From positions 1-64,000 of the forward strand of contig CAMEVC010000013.1 in assembly GCA_945939115.1 (NCBI GenBank): 64,000 nt of DNA, read 5' to 3'. Origin of the DNA: an uncultured Eubacterium sp. (GTDB lineage Bacteria; Bacillota; Clostridia; Lachnospirales; Lachnospiraceae). The position numbers were made by a program, and so were the translations under genes. Shown piece after piece: positions 41,120-50,878 of this stretch (positions within the stretch are counted from its first letter, which is position 1; every line of letters starts with the position of its first letter). The notes beneath the pieces were generated by a model. That model did no database searches. It was not told where the DNA came from and worked only from the letters and a program-made list of their open reading frames with translations.

Positions 41120-42352
41120 TTATACCACCTTTCTCATAACAATAGAAGCATTATGCCCGCCAAATCCTAAAGAATTAGACATAGCACAGTTAACCTCAGC
41201 CTGTCTTGCTTCATTTGGCACAATATCAAGGTCGCACTCCTCATCAGGAACTTTATAATTGATTGTTGGAGGAACTATATCGTTATATATACTGAGCGCT
41301 GTAATCACAGCCTCAACTGCACCGCTGGCACCAAGCATATGACCTGTCATGGACTTTGTTGAGCTGACCATAAGCTTAGATGCATGTTCACCAAATGCAA
41401 GCTTTATAGCACTTGTCTCGCCCTTATCATTAAGGTGTGTACTTGTTCCGTGTGCATTAATGTAGTTAATCTGCTCCGGAACTATTCCTGCATCCTTAAG
41501 AGCCGCTGTCATACTGGCTGCCGCCATGCTGCCATCCTCAAGAGGAGCTGTGACATGGTTGGCATCACATGTTGAACCATAGCCTGCAAGCTCACAGTAA
41601 ATATGTGCTCCACGAGCCTTTGCATGCTCATATTCTTCTAACACAAGAACTCCTGCGCCTTCTCCCATTACAAAGCCGCTTCTCTCCTTATCGAACGGAA
41701 TTGATGCCCTGTTTGGATCAGTTGATTTGCTCAATGCGTGCATAGAAGTAAATCCGCCAATTCCAAAATCAGTTATACATGATTCTGCGCCTCCGCACAC
41801 AATTACATCCTGATATCCGTCTCTTATCTGTCTTAAAGCATCTCCAACAGCATTGGTTCCGCTGGCACAGGCTGTCACAACACATGTACACATACCGTGA
41901 AGACCGTACTTAATAGCAATCTGTCCGGCTGCCATATTAGTAATAGCCATTGGAATAAAATGAGGTGAAACCCTGTCATATCCTTTAGTTGAACCTCTCA
42001 GGCACTCTCTCTGGATTGTAGTAAGACCACCGATTCCGCTTGAAAGAATAACTCCGCATCTTAATGAATCCTCATTTTCAAAGTTAATTCCGGAATCTTC
42101 CACTGCCTCCTTAGCTGCTCCCAAAGCATACACAGTAAAGTCATCCATCTTTCTTAACTCACCCCTGTCTGCCACTGTCTCAGGGTCAAATCCCTTAACT
42201 TCCCCGGCAAGAGTTACTGCACTGTTTGTCGTGTCAAAATGTGTAATCTTATCAATGCCACATTTCCCCTGTTTTACTGAATCCCAAGTCTCCTTAACAC
42301 TGTTACCAATCGGGGTAATTGCTCCCATTCCTGTAATTACTACTTTTCTCAT
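41120..42352 (-). CDS. fabF: Beta-ketoacyl-ACP synthase II
   Basis: VVITGMGAITPIG, CVVTACASGTNAVGDA, HGTSTHLNDKGET, NSLGFGGHN. Confidence 0.97.
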   Translation of the reverse strand: MRKVVITGMGAITPIGNSVKETWDSVKQGKCGIDKITHFDTTNSAVTLAGEVKGFDPETVADRGELRKMDDFTVYALGAAKEAVEDSGINFENEDSLRCGVILSSGIGGLTTIQRECLRGSTKGYDRVSPHFIPMAITNMAAGQIAIKYGLHGMCTCVVTACASGTNAVGDALRQIRDGYQDVIVCGGAESCITDFGIGGFTSMHALSKSTDPNRASIPFDKERSGFVMGEGAGVLVLEEYEHAKARGAHIYCELAGYGSTCDANHVTAPLEDGSMAAASMTAALKDAGIVPEQINYINAHGTSTHLNDKGETSAIKLAFGEHASKLMVSSTKSMTGHMLGASGAVEAVITALSIYNDIVPPTINYKVPDEECDLDIVPNEARQAEVNCAMSNSLGFGGHNASIVMRKVV

Positions 42353-43092
42353 ATAGCCATTCCTCCATCTACACAAAGCACCTGTCCGGTAATATATCTT
42401 CCTCCGTCTCCCGCAAGAAATGCGACTGCCTCTGCAATATCTTCCGGTCTTCCCATCTGCTTAAATGGTATGCTCTCTATCACTTTCTCCTTAGCAGAGT
42501 CGGGCATTTCAGCAGTCATATCTGTCTCAATCATACCCGGGGCAACCGCATTTACAGTAATCTGCCTTGAAGCAAGCTCTCTGGCAAGGGATTTAGTCAT
42601 ACCTATAACGCCCGCCTTACTTGCAGAATAATTGACCTGTCCGGCATTTCCCATAACTCCGACTACTGAGCTAATGTTGATAATTCTTCCGGCTCTCTGT
42701 CTTAACATATATCTTGAAACTCCACGCATCATATAAAATGTGCCCTTAAGATTCACATCAATTACTGCGTCAAAATCCTCGTCCTTCATTCTGCCGATAA
42801 GGTTATCCTTTGTGATTCCGGCATTATTGACTAATATATCAATTCTTCCTCCAAGAAGGTCAACAGCCTCTTTAATAAGACTTTCACACTCTTCCTGACT
42901 GCTCACATCAGCTTTAATTCCATGGACTTCCACTCCGTACTTACTGCATAATCTTATTGTCTCCGCAGCCGCTTCCTCTCCTGAACGGTAGCTGAATACT
43001 ATGTCTGTTCCTTCACTTGCAAGCTTTTCACATATTGCTCTTCCGATACCACGGCTCGCACCTGTCACAAGCGCTTTCTTTCTTTCTTCCAT
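42349..43092 (-). CDS. fabG: 3-oxoacyl-ACP reductase
   Basis: SDR: VTGASRGIGRAI, VNNAGITKDNLI, YSASKAGVIGMTKSLARE. Confidence 0.96.
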   Translation of the reverse strand: MEERKKALVTGASRGIGRAICEKLASEGTDIVFSYRSGEEAAAETIRLCSKYGVEVHGIKADVSSQEECESLIKEAVDLLGGRIDILVNNAGITKDNLIGRMKDEDFDAVIDVNLKGTFYMMRGVSRYMLRQRAGRIINISSVVGVMGNAGQVNYSASKAGVIGMTKSLARELASRQITVNAVAPGMIETDMTAEMPDSAKEKVIESIPFKQMGRPEDIAEAVAFLAGDGGRYITGQVLCVDGGMAI

Positions 43093-43133
43093 CGTCTGAT
43101 TCCTTTCTTTATATGTCCGATTTGTTCAATCTG

Positions 43134-44195
43134 TCATACTGATACAGCCGCATTATACTCTGTCATAATTTCATCCAGAAGGTCACTGACACTCATAATA
43201 CGGTCTACCCTGTCAGCATTACTTCCTGCAAAGAACAGTCCGTTCTCCCAGTCTCCCCTGACTGCTGCAATAAGCGCCCTGCTTATACAGTAAGGAATAC
43301 TGTCATCCTTTTTGCACGCTGTGAGACATCCATTACATTTTCTGGCCCTGAATACCTCACCTTCTCTCAGTCTCTTAAGCAGAGGGCTCTCCACAGCCCT
43401 TGCCGGCATTCCCACCGGACTCTTAATTATCTGGATATCTTCTTTTCTGGCATTTACAATGACCTGTTTAAATGTATCATGTGCATCACATTCTTCTGTT
43501 GCAATAAATCTTGTGGCAATCTGCACCCCGGCAGCCCCGGCATTTATGTAATGTGCCATGTCAGCACCATCATATACTCCTCCGGCTACAAATACCGGAA
43601 TATTGCTGTCCTCTTTCGCCACCTCACTGAGCACTTCGCTCAATATCTCATCATTAGTTTTAGCTGTTCCACTCACAAGTTCTTCTTCATTAAACCCGAG
43701 ATGCCCTCCGGCACGGCTGCCCTCAATAATAAACATATCCGGAAGCACACCAAAATGCTTCTTGTAATGCTTCATAATAATCCGTGCTGCCCTCGCGCTT
43801 GAAACAATCGGCGCACACAATGTATCCGTACCCTTGGTAAATTCAGGCAGATTAAGAGGAAGACCTGCTCCTGATATAATTATATCTGCTCCGGCCTCAA
43901 CCGCACTTATGCATGTTCTGGCATAATTAGACACTGCTGTCATAATATTAACTGCCACAAGACCGGCTCCCTTTGATATCTGCTTTGCTCTAGCAATATG
44001 CTTTTTCAAAGCTCTTATATTGGCCTCCAAAGGATTCTTTTCAAAATCCGGTTCATCATAGCCTGCATTGACTGAACTGATAACACCACAGGCACCCTTT
44101 GCGGCAACTGCTCCGGCAAGCCCTGACAATGAAACGCCGACACCCATGCCGCCCTGAATAACAGGGATTTCCAGCTTTTTATTTTTTATCTGCAT
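43134..44195 (-). CDS. Nitronate monooxygenase / FabK-like flavoprotein (paralogue-type)
   Basis: IPVIQGGMGVGVSLSGLAGAVAAKGA, GSRAGGHLGF, AGGVYDGADMAHYINAGAAGVQIATRFIATEE; C-terminal CNGCLTACKKDDSIPYC. Confidence 0.9.
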   Translation of the reverse strand: MQIKNKKLEIPVIQGGMGVGVSLSGLAGAVAAKGACGVISSVNAGYDEPDFEKNPLEANIRALKKHIARAKQISKGAGLVAVNIMTAVSNYARTCISAVEAGADIIISGAGLPLNLPEFTKGTDTLCAPIVSSARAARIIMKHYKKHFGVLPDMFIIEGSRAGGHLGFNEEELVSGTAKTNDEILSEVLSEVAKEDSNIPVFVAGGVYDGADMAHYINAGAAGVQIATRFIATEECDAHDTFKQVIVNARKEDIQIIKSPVGMPARAVESPLLKRLREGEVFRARKCNGCLTACKKDDSIPYCISRALIAAVRGDWENGLFFAGSNADRVDRIMSVSDLLDEIMTEYNAAVSV

Positions 44196-44229
44196 ATCCG
44201 TCCTTTCTCATGTCCGAATTATTCAATCT

Positions 44230-45162
44230 TTATTCCGCATCGGACAAACGTCCTACAACCTTCTTATATCCTTCGTATATATCAGTAAATATATCTTTCA
44301 GAGGACGGATTTCATTAATCTGGCCTGCGACCTGTCCTGCCATAAGAGATCCATTCATTGTATCACCATCAAATACAGCCTTTCTCAATGAGCCAAGTGT
44401 ATATTTCTCCAGTTCCATCTTGTCAGCTCCTGCCTTCTCCTGCTTTACATACTCTCTTGACATCTCATTCTTTAAGACTCTCACAGGAGTACCTGCAATA
44501 CGGCCAGTAACTATTGTGTCGTTATCTTTGGCTTTTAATATTGCAGCCTTATAAGCCGGATGAACAGGACATTCTTCACTTGCAAGAAGGCATGTTCCCA
44601 TCTGCACACCAATAGCACCAAGCGCAAATGCTGCTGCAAGCTGTCTTCCATCGGCAATTCCTCCGGCAGCAATTACAGGGATATTCACACTGTCAACAAC
44701 CTTTGGGACAAGTGTCATCGTGGTCATCTCTCCGACATGTCCTCCACTTTCCGTTCCCTCTGCAATAACTGCATCGGCACCAAAACGCTCCACTCTTATT
44801 GCAAGTGCTGAGCTTGAAACTACAGGAATAACCATCATTCCGTTTGCTTTCCATTTCTCCATGTACTTTGCAGGACTTCCCGCACCTGTAGTTACGATTT
44901 TTACATTTTCTTCTACAATAACCTCTGCCATGGCATCAGCTTCCGGATTCATAAGCATAAGATTAACTCCAAAAGGTTTGTCTGTAAGTTCCTTACACTT
45001 TCTTATGTTCTCACGGAGCATTTCAGCATTCATACCGCCTGCTCCGATAAGTCCGAGTCCTCCTGCATTGCTTACTGCCGCTGCAAATTCTCCTGTAGCT
45101 ATGTTAGCCATACCTCCCTGAATAAATGGATACTTAATTCCTAACATTTCATCTAATCTCAT
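44230..45162 (-). CDS. fabK: Enoyl-[ACP] reductase II FabK
   Basis: IKYPFIQGGMANIATGEFAAAVSNAGGLGLIGAGG, EGTESGGHVGEMTTM, GAIGVQMGTCLLASEEC. Confidence 0.92.
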   Translation of the reverse strand: MRLDEMLGIKYPFIQGGMANIATGEFAAAVSNAGGLGLIGAGGMNAEMLRENIRKCKELTDKPFGVNLMLMNPEADAMAEVIVEENVKIVTTGAGSPAKYMEKWKANGMMVIPVVSSSALAIRVERFGADAVIAEGTESGGHVGEMTTMTLVPKVVDSVNIPVIAAGGIADGRQLAAAFALGAIGVQMGTCLLASEECPVHPAYKAAILKAKDNDTIVTGRIAGTPVRVLKNEMSREYVKQEKAGADKMELEKYTLGSLRKAVFDGDTMNGSLMAGQVAGQINEIRPLKDIFTDIYEGYKKVVGRLSDAE

Positions 45163-45178
45163 ATCTTCGCTCCTGATT

Positions 45179-46114
45179 CTAACTTTCTATTATTGCACTG
45201 CTCCAGCTTAATCCTGCTCCAAATCCAGCCAGAACCAGTTTCATGCCCTTTTTTACGCTGCCGCTCTCCATAAGCTCATCAAGGGCAATTGGAATACTTG
45301 CGGCTGAAGTGTTTCCGTATCTGTCTATATCTGTGTAAAACTTATCCTCATGTCCCGGATACTTATTACGCACATGATTAATAATTCTTTCATTTGCCTG
45401 ATGACAAACAACATAATCAATATCGTCCATTGTCATGTCCGATTTTTTCAACACAGCATCTATTCCCTGCTGAAGCACATTTACTGCAAATCTGAAAACA
45501 GCATTGCCATTCATCTTGATAAATGCATCTTTCTGCCCAACACCCTTGCATGTAAGTACTTCATCATCTCCTCTTGTACAGCTCACCTGACAGTAAATAC
45601 CATCTGAAGCCTTGATAATAGCTGCACCGGCTCCGTCTCCAAAAAGTACGCATGTTGAACGGTCAGAATAATCAAGAACACCTGACATCCTTTCACTTCC
45701 CACAAGAAGTATATATTCTGCATCCATTGTATTAAGCAGTGAATGTCCAACTTTTAATGCATGTAAAAAACCTGTACAGGCTGAGCTTAGGTCAAATGCC
45801 ATAATTTCTTCTTTAAGCCCCAGTTCTTTCTGAACCATACAGGCTGTTGACGGAAATGCGTTATCAGCAGTAGATGTTGCTACAATAACTGCTCCAATAT
45901 CATTCTTGTCAATTCCGGATTTATCTAATGCTTTTCTTGCTGCACTCACTGCTAAAGATGTACAACTCTCATCCGTGCATTTATGTCTCTGCCTTATTCC
46001 GGTTCTTGTCCTTATCCACTCATCGCTTGTGTCAACGATTTCACTGAGGTCATCATTGGTAATAACCTTTTCCGGAAGCGCCCTTCCTGTAGACACTATC
46101 TGAATGCCCTTCAC
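45179..46114 (-). CDS. fabH: Beta-ketoacyl-ACP synthase III
   Basis: DLSSACTGFLHAL, CHQANERIINHV, YGNTSAASIPIAL. Confidence 0.96.
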   Translation of the reverse strand: MKGIQIVSTGRALPEKVITNDDLSEIVDTSDEWIRTRTGIRQRHKCTDESCTSLAVSAARKALDKSGIDKNDIGAVIVATSTADNAFPSTACMVQKELGLKEEIMAFDLSSACTGFLHALKVGHSLLNTMDAEYILLVGSERMSGVLDYSDRSTCVLFGDGAGAAIIKASDGIYCQVSCTRGDDEVLTCKGVGQKDAFIKMNGNAVFRFAVNVLQQGIDAVLKKSDMTMDDIDYVVCHQANERIINHVRNKYPGHEDKFYTDIDRYGNTSAASIPIALDELMESGSVKKGMKLVLAGFGAGLSWSSAIIES

Positions 46115-46147
46115 TTTCTCTCTCCCTTGCCTCTATAATAAAATGTA

Positions 46148-46942
46148 TTATTTCCTTTTGTTAAACTTATCTATATTCCTGAATTTGTCATACCGTCCAT
46201 TGACAAGCTCTCTCTTTTTCATTCTGGAGAGCGTTGCAAGTTCTCTGTCAATCATTCTCTCGATATGTGAAAAACATTTGTCTCCCTCAGGAATAATTCC
46301 ATCGACCAGACCCAATCCATACAGTTCATCTGCTGTAAGCTTCATAATCTCGCTCGCCTCAGGTGCTTTCTTGGCATCCTTGTAAATAATTGATGCGAAG
46401 CCCTCCGGTGATAATATCGAATAAACAGCATTTTCAAGCATATACACTCTGTCCGCTGCGGCTAAAGCCAAAGCTCCTCCGCTTCCGCCCTCTCCTGTTA
46501 TTATTGAAATCACAGGCACGGAAAGCTTTAACATAGTGGCAATGCTTCCTGCTATAGCGTTACTCTGTCCGTTGCTCTCTGCCTCCATTCCGGGATATGC
46601 TCCCGGAGTATCAACAAATGCGATTACCGGTCTGTCGAATTTCTCTGCCTCTTTCATAAGGCGTACAGCCTTTCTGTATCCTTCCGGAGAGGCCATTCCA
46701 AAGTTGTATGTTATATTCTCCTGTGTATTCTTTCCCTTGCGGTTTCCTATTACCGTAACAGGTCTTTGGTGAAACATTGCAATTCCTGCAACCAGACTCT
46801 TGTCATCCTTAAAACACCTGTCTCCGTGAAGTTCAATAAAATCATCGAATATCACATCAATATATTTCATGATGTCTGGTCGGTCACTTTTTCTTGCAGT
46901 CAGCACCTTCTCATAAGGTGTGAGTTCTATTTTTCCGCTCAT
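46148..46942 (-). CDS. accA: Acetyl-CoA carboxylase carboxyltransferase subunit alpha
   Basis: GDRCFKDDKSLVAGIA, PGAYPGMEAESNGQSNAIA, GEGGSGGALAL. Confidence 0.95.
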   Translation of the reverse strand: MSGKIELTPYEKVLTARKSDRPDIMKYIDVIFDDFIELHGDRCFKDDKSLVAGIAMFHQRPVTVIGNRKGKNTQENITYNFGMASPEGYRKAVRLMKEAEKFDRPVIAFVDTPGAYPGMEAESNGQSNAIAGSIATMLKLSVPVISIITGEGGSGGALALAAADRVYMLENAVYSILSPEGFASIIYKDAKKAPEASEIMKLTADELYGLGLVDGIIPEGDKCFSHIERMIDRELATLSRMKKRELVNGRYDKFRNIDKFNKRK

Positions 46943-47712
46943 TCCTGACCTCCCGCCTTCTGATGCATTCTAAGTATCTGGTACAGAGTCTGCTTCATGT
47001 CTTTTCTCTCTACAATTATATCTATCATTCCATGCTCAAGCAGAAATTCCGAACGCTGGAAACCTTCCGGAAGTTTCTGTCCTATAGTCTGTTCGATAAC
47101 TCTCGGCCCTGCAAAGCATATAAGGGCATCCGGCTCAGCTATTATTATATCTCCCAGACTTGCAAAGCTGGCACTCACGCCTCCTGTAGTAGGATTGGTC
47201 AGATATGATATAAACAGGCCGCCGGAATCCTTAAACCGCTCTACTGCTGCTGTGGTTTTTGCCATCTGCATCAGCGAGAATAATCCCTCCTGCATTCTGG
47301 CACCGCCACTGGCACTAAAGATAATAAGCGGAAGTTTCCTTTTCATTGCATACTCAGCCAGTCTTGCAATCTTCTCGCCCACAACCATTCCCATGCTTCC
47401 CATAAGGAATCTGCCGTCAAGCACAGCAACCGCTGTCTTTATTCCACCAATCCTGCATATTCCCGTAACGGCTGCATCAAGGCGTCCTGTCTTCTTTCTG
47501 TTCACCTCAAGCTTCCTCTCATATCCCGGAAATCCTGTGGGATTAACGGCTTTAAGCGATGCATACATTTCTTTAAAGCTCTTTTCATCGCTTATCATTG
47601 CAATTCTTTTATCAGGAGTAAGATTGACATGTGGGTCCGGCTCACTGTCTCTTAACTTGATAAGCGTGCCCCATCTTTTCTTTCTCCCTGCAAATATGTC
47701 GTTAATACTCAT
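46939..47712 (-). CDS. accD: Acetyl-CoA carboxylase carboxyltransferase subunit beta
   Basis: MGSMGMVVGEKIARL, FSASGGARMQEGLFSLMQMAKT, NPTTGGVSASFASLGDIIIAEP. Confidence 0.94.
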   Translation of the reverse strand: MSINDIFAGRKKRWGTLIKLRDSEPDPHVNLTPDKRIAMISDEKSFKEMYASLKAVNPTGFPGYERKLEVNRKKTGRLDAAVTGICRIGGIKTAVAVLDGRFLMGSMGMVVGEKIARLAEYAMKRKLPLIIFSASGGARMQEGLFSLMQMAKTTAAVERFKDSGGLFISYLTNPTTGGVSASFASLGDIIIAEPDALICFAGPRVIEQTIGQKLPEGFQRSEFLLEHGMIDIIVERKDMKQTLYQILRMHQKAGGQE

Positions 47713-49064
47713 GTTGCTTTAAATCCTTCCTGAAGCCACTTCTCAATTTCACTGTGATTCTTTTCCCAGAATCCAGTATTATAGGTTCCTCTAATGAAAT
47801 CAGGGTGATATGTAAGCAGATGCATAAATTCCTGATTGGTTTTTACTCCGTCAATTATCAGTTCCTCAAGAGCTCTCCTCATCCGCCTTATAGCCTCAAG
47901 TCTGTTTCTTCCGGTTACAATAACCTTTGCAATCATTGCGTCATAATAAGGGCTTACTTCATATCCCTCGAACAGATGGCTCTCAACTCTCACTCCGAAT
48001 CCATCCGGAAAATGAAGGAACCTGATAACTCCCGGTGTGGCCGCATTTATTCTGCATTCGATGGCGTGACCACTCACGACTGCCTCCTCCTGCGAATATG
48101 ATATCTTCATTCCTGCTGCAATTCTTATCTGCTCTCTTATCAGGTCTATTCCTGTAACCTGCTCAGTTACCGGATGCTCTACCTGAATTCTTGTATTCAT
48201 CTCTATAAAATAGTAATTCCCCTCAGAGTCAATGACGAATTCCACTGTTCCTGCACTGTAATATCCGGCAGCTTTTGCCGCTTTAACAGCTGTGCGTCCC
48301 ATCTCATCTGCCTGAACTCTTCCAAGAACTGATGAAGGTGCTTCCTCCAACAGTTTCTGGTTATTTCTCTGGATAGAACAGTCTCTCTCTCCAAGGTATA
48401 TAGTATTCCCGCTCTTATCGGCAAGAATCTGTATCTCGATATGTCCCGGATTGATTATCAGCTTTTCAATATACATATCGTCATTGCCAAATGCAGCTTT
48501 CGCCTCACTCTTGGCAGTCTCAAATGCACTGATTATCTCATCCTTGTTAAATGCTTTTCTCATGCCCTTTCCACCGCCTCCGGCAGAAGCTTTGATAAGC
48601 ACCGGATATCCGATTTTGTCCGCGATTTCTGCCGCTTCCTCTGCAGTCTCAACAAGTCCCTGAGAACCGGGAACAACCGGAACACCACTTTCAATCATAA
48701 GCTGTCTCGCAGACTGTTTATCTCCCATCTTACTGATGATATCTGCTGACGGCCCTATGAAGCATATATTGTTTTCCTCACATTTTCTGGCAAATTCCGC
48801 ATTTTCTGATAAAAATCCATATCCCGGATGAATTGCATCACACTCTGTGAGCAGGGCAGTCTCAATGATTCTGTCCTGACACAGATAACTGTCTGCGGCC
48901 TTGGCAGGGCCTATGCACACGGCCCTGTCTGCCGCCATGACAGCAAGAGATTCCTTATCTGCTGTGGAATATACCACAACCGTCTCGATATCCATCTCTC
49001 TGCAGCATCTTATAATCCTGAGTGCAATTTCTCCACGGTTGGCAATCAATATTCTCTTAAACAA
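47709..49064 (-). CDS. accC: Acetyl-CoA carboxylase, biotin carboxylase subunit
   Basis: FKRILIANRGEIALRIIRCCREM, KASAGGGGKGMR, EMNTRIQVEHPVTEQVTGIDL. Confidence 0.96.
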   Translation of the reverse strand: MFKRILIANRGEIALRIIRCCREMDIETVVVYSTADKESLAVMAADRAVCIGPAKAADSYLCQDRIIETALLTECDAIHPGYGFLSENAEFARKCEENNICFIGPSADIISKMGDKQSARQLMIESGVPVVPGSQGLVETAEEAAEIADKIGYPVLIKASAGGGGKGMRKAFNKDEIISAFETAKSEAKAAFGNDDMYIEKLIINPGHIEIQILADKSGNTIYLGERDCSIQRNNQKLLEEAPSSVLGRVQADEMGRTAVKAAKAAGYYSAGTVEFVIDSEGNYYFIEMNTRIQVEHPVTEQVTGIDLIREQIRIAAGMKISYSQEEAVVSGHAIECRINAATPGVIRFLHFPDGFGVRVESHLFEGYEVSPYYDAMIAKVIVTGRNRLEAIRRMRRALEELIIDGVKTNQEFMHLLTYHPDFIRGTYNTGFWEKNHSEIEKWLQEGFKAT

Positions 49065-49079
49065 TTCCGAATCCCCCTG

Positions 49080-49523
49080 TTACTTCAAGACAACAAGCGG
49101 CTGTCCATACTCTACCATCTTTCCGTTCTCAGCCTTTATCTCAGCAACTATACCGTCTGAGCTTGCTGTCACTTCATTCATAAGTTTCATCGCCTCGATA
49201 ATTCCGATAACATCTCCTGCGTGAACCTGCTGTCCAATTTTTACAAACGGTTCCTCATCCGGACCTGCCGCCGCATAAAAGGTTCCAACTAAAGGAGCTT
49301 CTATAACCGTGCCTTCCGTCTTGTCAGGTACTGCAGCCTCGTTCTGTGACTGCGGCTTTTCTGTCTGTAACACCTGAACTCTCTCCTGTACCGTCTGCAC
49401 TTCCCCTGAACATGCCATCCCCTTCTTAAGTCCAAGATGTACACCGTTCATATCAAGTTCCAGCTCAGCACATGAGGAATTCTCAAATCTGTCTAAAAGC
49501 CCATAAATATCCTTTAATTCCAT
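49080..49523 (-). CDS. accB: Acetyl-CoA carboxylase biotin carboxyl carrier protein
   Basis: Biotinylation motif GIIEAMKLMNEV and preceding linker. Confidence 0.95.
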   Translation of the reverse strand: MELKDIYGLLDRFENSSCAELELDMNGVHLGLKKGMACSGEVQTVQERVQVLQTEKPQSQNEAAVPDKTEGTVIEAPLVGTFYAAAGPDEEPFVKIGQQVHAGDVIGIIEAMKLMNEVTASSDGIVAEIKAENGKMVEYGQPLVVLK

Positions 49524-49549
49524 ACCAATTATCCTTCATTCCCAGCCGG

Positions 49550-49780
49550 TTAAGCCACATTATTATCAATATAATCAACAATACTCTTAACTGATGTAAG
49601 GTTAGGAAGCTCTTCCTCCGGAACAGAAATTCCATAAGCGTCCTCAACAGCCATCATAAGTTCCATTGAATCAAGAGAATCAATGCCTAAATCATCCTTA
49701 AGATTAGCCTCTAATGTAATCTTATCCTCTGAGCAGTTAATTGTGTCCATGATTATTTCTTTTACCTTTTCAAATGTCAT
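49550..49780 (-). CDS. acpP: Acyl carrier protein
   Basis: DDLGIDSLDSMELMMAVEDAYG phosphopantetheine site. Confidence 0.96.
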   Translation of the reverse strand: MTFEKVKEIIMDTINCSEDKITLEANLKDDLGIDSLDSMELMMAVEDAYGISVPEEELPNLTSVKSIVDYIDNNVA

Positions 49781-49837
49781 TTTTTGTTCTCCTTAAATTA
49801 TTTTATCTAAATATATTTAACTAATATATTTGAGCTA

Positions 49838-49884
49838 ATTATAACATCTGAAAGTTCTTTGTCAATAGTATTTTGATAATCAAA
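49838..49884 (-). promoter_or_regulatory. Promoter plus FabT-type operator for the acpP fatty-acid cluster
   Basis: Minus strand TTTGATTATCAAA (49872..49884), TTGACA (49860..49865), 16-nt spacer, TATAAT (49838..49843). Confidence 0.75.
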
Positions 49885-49897
49885 GTATTCTGCTGTT

Positions 49898-50728
49898 CTA
49901 TTCCGTCTCAAGAGCCAGTATTATTCCTCCACGCTCTGCATAGTAGCTGCACAGACCACCTGCTTTATAATACAGTACATCTGCATTAGGATATGACTTT
50001 TTAACTATATCTGAAATATTCCGGGCAAGCCCTTCATTCTCAACATGACATATTCTTAACCTGCCACCATTATAACCGGCAGCTGTCATAAGCTCTTTAA
50101 GTCTTGCCACAAGTTTCTTCTCTCCACGGCATTTAGCAATGGAATCAAGAGTTCCCTGCTCACTGGCAGTACCGATTACGCATATTCCAAGTACCCCCGC
50201 CGCTGACGCCACAACCTTACTGACTCTTCCATTCTGTGCAAGATTGTGCAGAGAAAAAAGCGAACAGAAAAGTCTGGTTTTTTTCATATATTTATCAATA
50301 GCAGCGCAAATACTGTCAAAATCCATTCCGCTCTTATAGTACTCTGCCAGTTTTTCCAGTATAAGCCTCATCCCAGGTCCTGTACTCTTTGAATCAATAA
50401 CCTTTGTCTTCACTTCCGGATGCTCTTCAAGATATATCTTTACTGCTGCCATAGCTGAGTTATATGTTCCCGACATACCGGATGTTATTGTCACTACAAA
50501 TATCTCATCTGCCCCTTCAAACGCATTAGTCCACCCTTCAACACCGGGGCATGCAGTATAAGAGCGCCCTTTGTGCTTCTCTAAAACATTCAGCATATCA
50601 TGTATATCCATATCAGAATCGTCTGTGAACATTACCTTATCTGTAGAAATTGTCAGGGGAACTGACTGAAAATCAACCCCGCTAAGCTCAGTAATATCAC
50701 AAGAAGAATCAGCTATAATTTTTGTCAT
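49898..50728 (-). CDS. DegV family (FakB-like) fatty-acid-binding protein
   Basis: IIADSSCDITELSGVDFQSVPLTI, VVTITSGMSGTYNSAMAA, VIDSKSTGPG. Confidence 0.92.
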   Translation of the reverse strand: MTKIIADSSCDITELSGVDFQSVPLTISTDKVMFTDDSDMDIHDMLNVLEKHKGRSYTACPGVEGWTNAFEGADEIFVVTITSGMSGTYNSAMAAVKIYLEEHPEVKTKVIDSKSTGPGMRLILEKLAEYYKSGMDFDSICAAIDKYMKKTRLFCSLFSLHNLAQNGRVSKVVASAAGVLGICVIGTASEQGTLDSIAKCRGEKKLVARLKELMTAAGYNGGRLRICHVENEGLARNISDIVKKSYPNADVLYYKAGGLCSYYAERGGIILALETE

Positions 50729-50797
50729 AATCGTTTTTCCTTTCGCGTCATGTAGTTTTTAATACTATGTGATATTGTATTCTGCGACATGTCATGT

Positions 50798-50826
50798 TAC
50801 AATTTACAAAAATGGTAAATTTGTAC
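50798..50826. promoter_or_regulatory. Candidate TetR operator between degV and tetR
   Basis: AATTTAC-aaaaatg-GTAAATT perfect 7-bp inverted repeat, imperfectly extended outward, in the divergent intergenic region. Confidence 0.45.
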
Positions 50827-50878
50827 AGTTTATTCCACTTACATAAATCACTGTTATAGTATTTCACAGGGAGGCCAT

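Noticed and set aside
46997-47722. 241-aa plus-strand ORF antisense to accD
   Set aside because: Antisense shadow of accD; no recognisable motif.
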